NCBI GenBank assembly: GCA_947442095.1
Contig: CANEVG010000264.1
Span: 1-5,315, forward strand
Direction: 5' to 3'
Source of the DNA: Sphingomonadaceae bacterium
GTDB lineage: Bacteria; Pseudomonadota; Alphaproteobacteria; Sphingomonadales; Sphingomonadaceae
DNA length: 5,315 nt
Shown here: piece after piece, positions 1 to 5,315 of the stretch
Layout of the letters: each line of letters starts with the position of its first letter
How positions within the stretch are numbered: the stretch's first letter is position 1
Translations under genes and position numbers: made by a program
The notes under the pieces: model-generated
What the model saw: the letters and a program-made list of their open reading frames with translations, nothing else
Databases searched by the model: none
What the model was told of the DNA's origin: nothing

Positions 1-548
1 AGCGCGCGCGGCGCATGGATGAAGCGCCCCGTGAGCATGAGTTCCGAAGCAACCGATCCGCCCACCAGGCGCGGCAGGAAGTAGCTCACCCCCATGTCGC
101 ATGAGGAAAGGCCGAGCTTGATGAAAGCCGCATTCATCTTTGCGCTCTCGCCCGCAATGCGGATGTCCGCCGCGAGCGCAAAAGCGAACCCGCCGCCGCA
201 GGCCGCACCATGAACCAGCGCCACGATCGGCTGCGGGCAGCGCCGCATCTTGAGGTAGACGTCCGCCAGAAAGCCCTGAAACCCGAAGCCCCCGCCAAAC
301 GGGTCGTCTCCGCTGTTGCTGCCGCTGCGCTCCTTGATGTCGAGCCCGGCGCAAAACGCCCGGCCCGCGCCGCGCATCACCACCACCCGCGTCTCGCGGT
401 CGTTGTAGAGCGCGCCGAAATAGGCGCTCAGCTCCTCCACCATCTGAAGCGAGAGCGCGTTGAACACATCGGGGCGGTTCAGCGTCAGCCAATCCGCCGC
501 GCCGCGCTTTTCGACCGTGATTGTCTGGTAGCTCATGGCCTCTTTCAT
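1..548 (-). CDS. Enoyl-CoA hydratase/isomerase (crotonase) family protein, C-terminus cut off by window edge
   Basis: The minus strand is open from about 560 to the left edge, giving 182 complete codons from the ATG at 548. Crotonases are usually about 260 residues, so roughly 80 are missing. Crotonase marks are LTLNRP (21-26), the CoA/oxyanion motif AFCAGLDIKE (64-73), the second oxyanion loop CGGG (117-120), and LPRLVG (158-163) with LMLTGR (170-175). The two glutamates that activate water in classical hydratases are absent: the equivalents are Ala122 and Phe142. An Asp is present at 151 in SSCDMG, near where dienoyl-CoA isomerases carry a catalytic Asp. An isomerase, hydrolase or other crotonase reaction is therefore as likely as hydration. 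A Gly-rich insert (FGGGFGFQG, 84-92) follows the oxyanion motif. In-frame ATGs lie at 560, 548 and 536; an in-frame TAA at 569-567 limits the start. The choice among them is uncertain, since none has an ideal Shine-Dalgarno; MSYQ at 536 is plausible. It follows the tetR gene by 61 bp and is probably cotranscribed. Confidence 0.9.
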   Translation of the reverse strand, partial: MKEAMSYQTITVEKRGAADWLTLNRPDVFNALSLQMVEELSAYFGALYNDRETRVVVMRGAGRAFCAGLDIKERSGSNSGDDPFGGGFGFQGFLADVYLKMRRCPQPIVALVHGAACGGGFAFALAADIRIAGESAKMNAAFIKLGLSSCDMGVSYFLPRLVGGSVASELMLTGRFIHAPRA

Positions 549-602
549 CCTGTTTCCCATCCCACTTTAGCGCAAGATTTGGACCTGCCCATTTTGCCAG
601 CA

Positions 603-622
603 CGCAGCCTCACTTGGCTGCG
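603..622 (-). other. Stem-loop at the tetR stop codon
   Basis: CGCAGCC (603-609) and GGCTGCG (616-622) form a perfect 7-bp GC-rich stem with a 6-nt loop. The loop contains the TGA stop of the tetR gene (612-610 on the minus strand). No T-run follows in the leftward direction (the next bases read TGCTGGCAAAATG), so it does not look like a standard intrinsic terminator. It could weaken read-through into the crotonase gene, stabilise an mRNA end, or be chance in GC-rich DNA. The rest of the 61-bp gap (549-609) shows no convincing promoter. Confidence 0.3.
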
Positions 623-1236
623 ACACCGCAGATCAGCAGATCGACCACACGATCCACATAACTGGCAATCGCGGCATCATCGAGCATCTCCCCCGGTGCC
701 ACCCGCCCAGCGCGTGTCTCCATGGCGGACAGCAGCATGTCTGATGCGAGCGCAAGACTGATCCCTTCGCGCAGTTGCCCGCGCGCGCGGGCGCGCCGCA
801 GGATGGCAAGGGCCAGCGCAGTCACAGAATCGACAACCGGGCCGATCCGTTCGGCGAGTTCAGGATAGGTGGTGAGATCGCGGCGCAAATGCCGGGCGAC
901 CCCGCCGCCGGTTTCGAGATAGCGTGCAAGAACAAGCGAGCCAAAGGCGCAAAGATCACGCTGGAGATCGCCTGTATCGATTGTCGCGACGACGCTCCAG
1001 CGCTGTTCGATCATGGCGGCTAGCAGGTCTTCAGCGCTGGTCCAGCGAGCATAAAGCGTGCTCTTGCCAATGCCGGCCCCCCGGGCAACCGCATCGAGGC
1101 TGAAGCCGGCCCAGCCTTGCGCGCCATAGGCCTTGGCCGCGGCGGAGAGAATCCTCGCCTCGAACTCGGGGTTGCGCGGTCGCCCACGCGCCCGTGCCTC
1201 CTGGCGGGGTCCGGAATCGGAGGCAGGGCGTTGCAT
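610..1236 (-). CDS. TetR/AcrR-family transcriptional regulator
   Basis: A 208-residue protein of normal TetR length. A basic N-terminal arm (RARGRPRN, 15-22) leads into the DNA-binding domain: helix 1 about 24-40 (ending AYGAQGW), then the helix-turn-helix about 46-65, with SLDAVARGAGIGKSTLYARW matching the family signature (A..AG...GTLY.hF type). The rest (about 75-205) is helical and poorly conserved, as expected for the ligand-binding and dimerisation domain; the ligand cannot be read from sequence but is probably an acyl-CoA or pathway substrate, given the neighbours. It is transcribed divergently from the CoA-transferase operon across a 74-bp gap holding an inverted repeat, the classic layout of a local, self-regulating repressor. 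The ATG at 1236 is the only reasonable start in frame near the HTH; no well-spaced Shine-Dalgarno precedes it (the nearest, AAAGG, is about 13 nt away), so it may be leaderless or weakly translated. Confidence 0.93.
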   Translation of the reverse strand: MQRPASDSGPRQEARARGRPRNPEFEARILSAAAKAYGAQGWAGFSLDAVARGAGIGKSTLYARWTSAEDLLAAMIEQRWSVVATIDTGDLQRDLCAFGSLVLARYLETGGGVARHLRRDLTTYPELAERIGPVVDSVTALALAILRRARARGQLREGISLALASDMLLSAMETRAGRVAPGEMLDDAAIASYVDRVVDLLICGVAAK

Positions 1237-1243
1237 GCGGACA

Positions 1244-1273
1244 GCAATACCTTTATGGACGCAGTTCGTCCAA
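1244..1273 (-). promoter_or_regulatory. Possible leftward promoter for tetR
   Basis: On the minus strand TTGGAC (1273-1268) resembles a -35 box and TATTGC (1249-1244) a weak -10 box, with an 18-bp spacer. Transcription would begin about 7 nt further on, almost at the tetR ATG (1236), giving a leaderless or nearly leaderless mRNA. This would fit the lack of a well-placed Shine-Dalgarno. The -35 box overlaps the right arm of the candidate operator, so a bound repressor would block it. The -10 match is poor. Confidence 0.25.
1256..1272. promoter_or_regulatory. Candidate TetR operator: inverted repeat TGGACG-N5-CGTCCA
   Basis: The arms TGGACG (1256-1261) and CGTCCA (1267-1272) are perfect reverse complements around a 5-bp centre (CAGTT). 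The symmetry continues loosely outward (TT at 1252-1253 against AA at 1275-1276). Length and spacing suit a TetR dimer. The site is 20 bp from the tetR start and about 38 bp from the CoA-transferase start, so one occupied site could repress both directions. That the neighbouring TetR protein binds here is inference from position and symmetry. Confidence 0.6.
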
Positions 1274-1294
1274 TAATGTTATCGACATTCCTGC

Positions 1295-1299
1295 AAGGA
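1295..1299 (+). promoter_or_regulatory. Ribosome binding site AAGGA of the CoA-transferase gene
   Basis: AAGGA lies 8 nt before a GTG (1308) and 11 nt before the adjacent in-frame ATG (1311). The spacing favours GTG and codon preference favours ATG; the two differ by a single residue. It also argues against the in-frame GTG far upstream at 1194, which would run through the operator and into the tetR coding region. Confidence 0.55.
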
Positions 1300-1310
1300 T
1301 AGTCCGGGTG

Positions 1311-3698
1311 ATGGCAGACCAAGTCCACACAGCACGTGCGATCGGCCGGCCGCTGGCCGGCATCACGGTGATCGATCTGGTGGCAGGACCGCTTGCCGGG
1401 ATCGCCCGCGGGCTGCGCGAACTGGGAGCCGAGGTCATCCGCCTCGAAATCGATGGCCGTGGCGGGATGCCGGAAGCGCCCGGTCAGGAACGGGAACACC
1501 TCGCCTACTGGGCCGCCAATCTGGGCAAGCGGATCGAAGCGGTCGCGGCGGGAAGTGCGCTGCTCGGCGAATGGCTCGCGCGGGCCGACATGATCATCGA
1601 GGACATCAGCGCCGATCCTGCCGCAACCCTCTCTATCGACTGGCATGCGCTCACCGCCGCCAACCCCGCGCTGATCCACATGACGGTCAGCGGCTTTGGC
1701 CTGGGCAACAGCCTTTCCGCCTGGCAGTGGACCGATCCGGTGCTCCATGCCCTTTCCACCGAACTCTCGCGCTCGGGCATCAAGGGCCGCGCGCCTCTGC
1801 TACCGCCCGGCGAGATTGCGCTGCAGTGCGCTGTCTCGCAAGGCACCTATGTGGCCATGGCCGCGCTCTACAACGCCCTGACCACCGGGTTGGGAGACAG
1901 GGTGGACTACGCTGCTCTCGATGGCGCGGTGCAGGCGCTCGATCCGGGTTACGGGATTGGGGGCAGCGCTGCCAACGGCCGTCCAGCCAAGTCGCTCCCG
2001 CCATCGCGCCCGGTCAAGGGCTTCCAGTATCCCATTCTGGAGGCCGCCGACGGGCGCGTCCGGCTCTGCCTGCTCGCCGCGCGCCAGTGGCTCGGCATGT
2101 TCAAGATGATGGGCGAGCCGCCCGAATTCGCCGATCCGAAATATCAGGACATCATGGTCCGCTTCAAGGACCCGGACCTGCTTCCCGCGATTGCCCGCTT
2201 CTTCGCCGACAAGACCCGCGCCGAGATCGAGGAGTTGGGGCAGGCGCACGGAGTCCCCCTCGCTGGCTTGCTCTCGCTCGCCGATTGCCTCGCCGCCGAT
2301 CACATCCGCAAGCGCGGCGTGTTCGTGCAGGCAGAGCTGCCGGGCGGCAAGCACGCGCCTTTCCCCGACGGCGTGATCGTGCTCGGCGGCCAGCGCATGG
2401 GGCCATTGCAGGATCAGCCCCGCACCGCACCCGTCTGGCCCGCCCCCAAGGCGGCTGCGAAACCGGCGCTGCCGCTGGCCGGGCTCAAGGTGCTCGATCT
2501 GGGCGTGATCGTGGTCGGCGCGGAAACCGCACGCCTGCTCGGCGATCTCGGGGCCGAAGTGATCAAGATCGAATCGCAGGCCTTCCCCGATGGATCGCGC
2601 CAGACCTACCTCAAGATCGGGCTTTCGGCCGGTTTTGCCGCCGGACACCGCAATAAGCGAAGCCTTGGCCTCAATCTCAAATCCGATGAAGGCAAGGCGC
2701 TGTTCCGCCGCCTGGTCGAGCAGGCCGACGTCGTACTCTCGAATTTCAAGCCGGGCACGATGGAATCGCTGGGCTTCGGCTTTGCTGAGCTCAGCAAGAT
2801 CAATCCGCGCCTGATCGCAGTGGAATCGAGCGCGTTCGGCGCGACCGGCCCATGGTCGAAGCGCATGGGCTACGGGCCGCTGGTCCGCGCCGCAGCGGGC
2901 CTCACGCGCAAATGGTGCTACCTTGATGACGCGGACGGCTTTTCGGATTCGGTGACGATCTATCCCGACCATGTCGGCGCACGGATCGGCACGTCGGCCG
3001 TGCTCGCGCTGCTGGCACGGCGCCTGCACACCGGGCGCGGCGGACATGTCGAGATCAGCCAGGCCGAAGTGATGCTGAGCCACCTCGCCACCGAAATCGC
3101 CGGCACGGCGCTGGGCCTGCCCGGCATCGAGCAGGCGCCGGACGCGCCCTGGGGCGTGTTCCCGGCAGCGGGCGAGGACGAGTGGTGCGTCGTCACGGTG
3201 CGCGATGACGCCGATTGGCGCGCGCTCTGCGGCGTGACGGGGGAGCCGGAAACGGCCGGCGCAACGCGGGCGGAGCGGCTGGCCAACAAGGCAGCGATCG
3301 AAGCCCGTCTCGCACAGTGGCTGGCGGGCCGCGATCCGCAAGGGGCGGCGCAGACCCTGCAAGCCGCCGGAGTGCCCGCTGCGCCCATGCTGCGGGTCTC
3401 CCAGCAGCCCGAATACCCCTACTTTGCCGAGCGCGGCATGTTCCGGGTCGATACCCACGACCTGCTCCCCGAACCGCTGGTGGCCGAGCGGCGCCCGGCG
3501 ATCAGCGAGGCCATTGCCGATGCGCCATCCGGCCCCGCGCCGTTGATGGGCGAGGATACCATTGCCGTGATCCGCGATTGGCTGCACCTTGATGAAGCCG
3601 AACTCGTCCGGCTGGAGGCCGGCGGCATTCTCGAAACCGTATCGGACAAGATCCGCAGCATGATTGCCGATGGATCCTACAGGGAGACTGGACGATGA
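1311..3698 (+). CDS. Fused two-domain CaiB/BaiF (type III) CoA-transferase
   Basis: A 795-residue protein, about twice the usual 400 residues of a type III CoA-transferase, made of two tandem CaiB/BaiF domains. This family moves CoA between carboxylic acids through an aspartyl-CoA thioester. Domain 1 spans about 14-367 (PLAGITVIDL, then LRELGAEVIRLE at 35-46). A Pro/Ala-rich linker covers about 368-388. Domain 2 spans about 389-780 (LAGLKVLDLG at 389-398, LLGDLGAEVIKIE at 409-421, RNKRSLGLNL, FGATGPW). Domain 2 keeps the nucleophilic Asp, Asp553 in YPDHVGARIG, exactly 21 residues before TGRG as in formyl-CoA transferase. The matching place in domain 1 (around Leu171, ahead of TGLGDRV) has no Asp; the nearest acidic residue is Glu168. 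Domain 1 also lacks the NKRSL-type CoA-site motif, so it is probably structural or substrate-binding. The same architecture is known in the DMSP enzyme DddD, but crotonase and thiolase-like neighbours point to beta-oxidation-type catabolism. Substrate unknown. It is first in the operon and its stop overlaps the next start. Confidence 0.93.
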   Translation: MADQVHTARAIGRPLAGITVIDLVAGPLAGIARGLRELGAEVIRLEIDGRGGMPEAPGQEREHLAYWAANLGKRIEAVAAGSALLGEWLARADMIIEDISADPAATLSIDWHALTAANPALIHMTVSGFGLGNSLSAWQWTDPVLHALSTELSRSGIKGRAPLLPPGEIALQCAVSQGTYVAMAALYNALTTGLGDRVDYAALDGAVQALDPGYGIGGSAANGRPAKSLPPSRPVKGFQYPILEAADGRVRLCLLAARQWLGMFKMMGEPPEFADPKYQDIMVRFKDPDLLPAIARFFADKTRAEIEELGQAHGVPLAGLLSLADCLAADHIRKRGVFVQAELPGGKHAPFPDGVIVLGGQRMGPLQDQPRTAPVWPAPKAAAKPALPLAGLKVLDLGVIVVGAETARLLGDLGAEVIKIESQAFPDGSRQTYLKIGLSAGFAAGHRNKRSLGLNLKSDEGKALFRRLVEQADVVLSNFKPGTMESLGFGFAELSKINPRLIAVESSAFGATGPWSKRMGYGPLVRAAAGLTRKWCYLDDADGFSDSVTIYPDHVGARIGTSAVLALLARRLHTGRGGHVEISQAEVMLSHLATEIAGTALGLPGIEQAPDAPWGVFPAAGEDEWCVVTVRDDADWRALCGVTGEPETAGATRAERLANKAAIEARLAQWLAGRDPQGAAQTLQAAGVPAAPMLRVSQQPEYPYFAERGMFRVDTHDLLPEPLVAERRPAISEAIADAPSGPAPLMGEDTIAVIRDWLHLDEAELVRLEAGGILETVSDKIRSMIADGSYRETGR
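3681..3686 (+). promoter_or_regulatory. Shine-Dalgarno AGGGAG for the enoyl-CoA hydratase, inside the upstream gene
   Basis: AGGGAG lies 8 nt before the ATG at 3695 and inside the last codons of the CoA-transferase gene. The start and the upstream stop share ATGA (3695-3698), so ribosomes ending on the first gene can restart on the second. This fixes the start of the hydratase and supports translational coupling. Confidence 0.8.
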
Positions 3699-4513
3699 GC
3701 GAAGTAACTGGCAGCCCCGTTCCTGTGGAGCCCGTTCTGGTTGAACAGCGCGGTCATGTTCTGCTGATCACGATCAACCGGCCGCAGGCACGCAACGCCG
3801 TGAATGCCGCCGTGCACATCGGCATCGGCGAAGCGCTGGAACGGGCCGAGGCAGACCCTGAAATCCGCGCGGTGATCCTGACCGGCGCGGGCGACAAGGC
3901 GTTCTGTGCCGGGGCGGACCTAGTTGCGCTCTCGCGCGGCGAGCGTCTTGCGCCGCAAGACAAGGTCCAGGCGGGCTGGGGCTTTGCCGGCTTTGTGCAG
4001 CATCCGATTTCCAAGCCCGTGATCGCAGCGGTCAACGGCTTCGCGCTTGGCGGCGGAACCGAACTCGCGCTCGCCAGCGATCTGGTGATCGCGGTGGAGA
4101 CGGCGCAGTTCGGGCTGCCCGAAGTGAAGCGCGGCATCATGGCCGCAGCGGGCGGGGCGTTTCGCCTCATGCAGCAAGTCCCGCCCAAGATAGCGATGGA
4201 ATACCTCATGACCGGCGAGCCGTTCAGCGCCGCCCACGCCGCCGAACTCGGCCTCGTCAACAAGGTCGTCCCCGCCGACCACCTGCTCGATGAGGCTTTC
4301 GCGCTCGCCGAACGCATCGCCGCAAATGCGCCGCTCTCGGTGCAGGCATCCAAGCGCATCGCGCTGCAGATCAGCGATCACCAACGTGCCGCGGAAGACA
4401 GTTTCTGGGCGCACAACGCCGCCGAAATGCGCGCGCTGATGCAAAGTGAAGATGCCCGCGAAGGCCCCCGCGCCTTTGCCGAGAAGCGCGCACCCGTGTG
4501 GAAAGCGCAATGA
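3695..4513 (+). CDS. Enoyl-CoA hydratase (crotonase family) with both catalytic glutamates
   Basis: A complete 272-residue crotonase of normal length, expected to act in the cytoplasm and add water across the double bond of a 2-enoyl-CoA. Motifs in order: ITINRPQARNAVN (about 26-38), the oxyanion and CoA motif AFCAGADL (69-76), AVNGFALGGGTELAL (about 112-126) with the second oxyanion Gly120, and FGLPEVKRG (139-147). Glu123 and Glu143 sit 20 residues apart, matching Glu144 and Glu164 of rat mitochondrial hydratase, so the active site looks intact. The C-terminal part (MTGEPFSAAHAAELGLVNKVV, then the helical tail) is typical. It resembles the EchA/CaiD-like branch, where hydratase and carnitinyl-CoA dehydratase activities both occur, so the exact substrate is open. 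It overlaps the CoA-transferase by 4 bp, and its own stop overlaps an alternative ATG of the next gene (4510). It is clearly different from the leftward crotonase, which lacks these glutamates. Confidence 0.95.
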   Translation: MSEVTGSPVPVEPVLVEQRGHVLLITINRPQARNAVNAAVHIGIGEALERAEADPEIRAVILTGAGDKAFCAGADLVALSRGERLAPQDKVQAGWGFAGFVQHPISKPVIAAVNGFALGGGTELALASDLVIAVETAQFGLPEVKRGIMAAAGGAFRLMQQVPPKIAMEYLMTGEPFSAAHAAELGLVNKVVPADHLLDEAFALAERIAANAPLSVQASKRIALQISDHQRAAEDSFWAHNAAEMRALMQSEDAREGPRAFAEKRAPVWKAQ

Positions 4514-4515
4514 AC

Positions 4516-4521
4516 GAGGAG
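4516..4521 (+). promoter_or_regulatory. Shine-Dalgarno GAGGAG that sets the thiolase-like start at 4528
   Basis: GAGGAG lies 6 nt before the ATG at 4528. An in-frame ATG at 4510 overlaps the hydratase stop as ATGA, but it lies before this site and has no comparable Shine-Dalgarno of its own. The start at 4528 is therefore preferred; the ATG at 4534 is a less likely third choice. Confidence 0.7.
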
Positions 4522-4527
4522 AGCAAC

Positions 4528-5315
4528 ATGGCCATGACCGATCCGACCCGCATTCCCGTCATCATCGGCGTCGGCCAATTGAACGACCGGCCCGAAAACC
4601 CCGAACTTGGCCTCGATCCGCCGGGGCTGATGGCCGCCGCGCTGCGCCTTGCCGAAGCCGATGCGGGCGGCGACATTCTGGCGCACCTTGGCAGTCTCGC
4701 CATCGTCGACCAAATCAGCTTTCGCCAGCTCGGTAACCTTTGCGAGCGTGTCGCCACCGCGATCGGGGCAAACCCCGCGGTCAACTACCAGTCCGAAGCC
4801 CCGCATGGCGACACCCCGATCCGCCTGCTCAACGAAGCGGCCAACCGGATCGGAGCAGGCGAAATCAGCCTCGCTGCGATCGTTGGTGCCGAAGCCTTGC
4901 GCACGGCCGCCGGCCTCGCCGCGCTTGCCGCCAAAGGTGAGGACAAGAGCTACAACGCCGTCCGGGCCGCCTCGAACCGCCGCGATCCCAACTACGCGCA
5001 GGCGCACGGCCTCTCCGCGCCGGTCGACGTCTACCCGATCTACGAGAACGCCGGTCGCGCCGCCTATGGCCAGACCTTGGCCGAGGCGCAGGCCGAAAGC
5101 GGCACGATCTGGTCCGGCATGAGCGAGGTCGCTGCCGCCAATGAAGGCGCATGGATCAGGAAGGCGGTTTCGGCCGAGGACATCCTCACCCCCGGTCCGT
5201 CCAACCGCCCGCTTGCTTTCCCCTACACCAAGCTTACCGTTGCCAACTCGTCGGTAAACCAGGGCGCTGGCTTCCTCGTTGCCAGCCTTGCCGAAGCGCG
5301 TCGGCGCGGCATTCC
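4528..5315 (+). CDS. Thiolase-superfamily protein (acetyl-CoA acetyltransferase / SCP-x-like), C-terminus cut off by window edge
   Basis: 262 complete codons are visible; the frame is open to the right edge. The start IPVIIGVGQLNDRP (9-22) is the first thiolase strand as found in the roughly 500-residue 'acetyl-CoA acetyltransferase' family of actinobacteria and proteobacteria. The stretch FPYTKLTVANSSVNQGAGFL (230-249) matches the NxS-(V/I)NDGA region before the C-terminal half of thiolases. Classical thiolases carry a nucleophilic Cys near residue 90; here the stretch reads SEAPHGDTPIRLLN (89-102) with no Cys. The only Cys in the visible part is Cys72, which is not at that place. A normal acetyl transfer is thus uncertain; Cys-less relatives such as the steroid aldolase Ltp2 do retro-aldol C-C cleavage with a DUF35 partner. 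The catalytic His and Cys of the C-terminal half lie outside the window. It is the third gene of the operon, 14 bp after the hydratase stop. Confidence 0.88.
   Translation, partial: MAMTDPTRIPVIIGVGQLNDRPENPELGLDPPGLMAAALRLAEADAGGDILAHLGSLAIVDQISFRQLGNLCERVATAIGANPAVNYQSEAPHGDTPIRLLNEAANRIGAGEISLAAIVGAEALRTAAGLAALAAKGEDKSYNAVRAASNRRDPNYAQAHGLSAPVDVYPIYENAGRAAYGQTLAEAQAESGTIWSGMSEVAAANEGAWIRKAVSAEDILTPGPSNRPLAFPYTKLTVANSSVNQGAGFLVASLAEARRRGI

Larger units (their letters stand above)
1237..1310. promoter_or_regulatory. Divergent promoter region between tetR and the CoA-transferase operon
   Basis: The gap lies between two start codons facing away from each other, so it must hold promoters for both directions. 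It is visibly richer in A/T than the flanking genes (for example CTTTATGG near 1251 and CAATAATGTTATCGA near 1271). Possible rightward -10 elements are TAATGT (1274-1279) or TGTTAT (1277-1282), without a good -35 partner. An inverted repeat sits in the middle and is listed separately. Exact transcription starts cannot be set from sequence. Confidence 0.75.

Noticed and set aside
579..584. TTGGAC before the leftward crotonase, resembling a half of the candidate operator
   Set aside because: No matching second arm at the right spacing; a six-base match alone is not evidence of a second operator.
210..761. A 183-codon plus-strand frame over the leftward crotonase and the end of tetR
   Set aside because: The opposite strand encodes clear crotonase and TetR motifs across this stretch.
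778..791. Perfect 14-bp GC palindrome CCCGCGCGCGCGGG
   Set aside because: It lies inside tetR where it encodes Arg-Ala repeats; codon use in GC-rich DNA explains it.
1194..1310. N-terminal extension of the CoA-transferase from the GTG at 1194
   Set aside because: It would overlap the tetR coding region and the operator, adds sequence unlike the family N-terminus, and has no fitting Shine-Dalgarno; AAGGA at 1295 supports 1308 or 1311.
1571..2656. A 361-codon plus-strand frame inside the CoA-transferase gene
   Set aside because: An Arg- and Ala-rich out-of-frame shadow of the real gene, with no motif.
1800..3587. A 595-codon open frame on the minus strand, antisense to the CoA-transferase gene
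   Set aside because: It lies wholly opposite a gene with clear CaiB/BaiF motifs. Long antisense frames are expected in GC-rich coding DNA, and its translation shows no recognisable domain.
1..4513. The two crotonase genes as a recent tandem duplication
   Set aside because: They differ at both catalytic positions and across most of their length, lie on opposite strands and share only family motifs, so they are old paralogues with separate jobs.
4378..5007. A minus-strand frame antisense to the hydratase end and the thiolase-like gene
   Set aside because: Shadow of two well-supported plus-strand genes; no domain recognised.

Overview
The window is a GC-rich stretch of bacterial chromosome that carries part of a CoA-thioester catabolism locus. 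GC richness, G/C-ending codons and this mix of a type III CoA-transferase, crotonases and a thiolase-like protein under a TetR regulator suggest an alphaproteobacterium, perhaps a sphingomonad. That placement is inference, since there is no rRNA or other phylogenetic marker. I see no mobile element, CRISPR array, tRNA or rRNA.

Layout: two gene groups diverge from a 74-bp intergenic region (1237-1310). Leftward (minus strand) come a TetR-family repressor (1236 to 610) and then, 61 bp on, a crotonase-fold protein (548 to beyond base 1, C-terminus missing). Rightward (plus strand) come a large protein of two fused CaiB/BaiF CoA-transferase domains (1311-3698), a canonical enoyl-CoA hydratase (3695-4513) and a thiolase-superfamily protein (4528 to beyond base 5315, C-terminus missing). 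The rightward genes are tightly packed: a 4-bp ATGA overlap, then a 14-bp gap, with good Shine-Dalgarno sequences before the second and third genes. They almost certainly form one operon. The intergenic region holds a perfect 6-bp inverted repeat with a 5-bp spacer (TGGACG-N5-CGTCCA), the best candidate for the TetR operator, placed to control both directions.

How the genes may work together (inference): the CoA-transferase moves CoA onto a carboxylic acid, the hydratase adds water across a 2-enoyl-CoA, and the thiolase-like protein acts on a later intermediate. The leftward crotonase may do a further isomerase- or hydrolase-type step. No ligase, acyl-CoA dehydrogenase or 3-hydroxyacyl-CoA dehydrogenase is in view, so the substrate cannot be named.

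Three of the four enzymes depart from textbook catalytic residues. The N-terminal half of the CoA-transferase lacks the nucleophilic Asp that its C-terminal half keeps (Asp553). The leftward crotonase lacks both hydratase glutamates. The thiolase-like protein has no Cys at the usual nucleophile position. Each is likely a known subfamily variation rather than decay, but together they make the chemistry of this locus worth testing.
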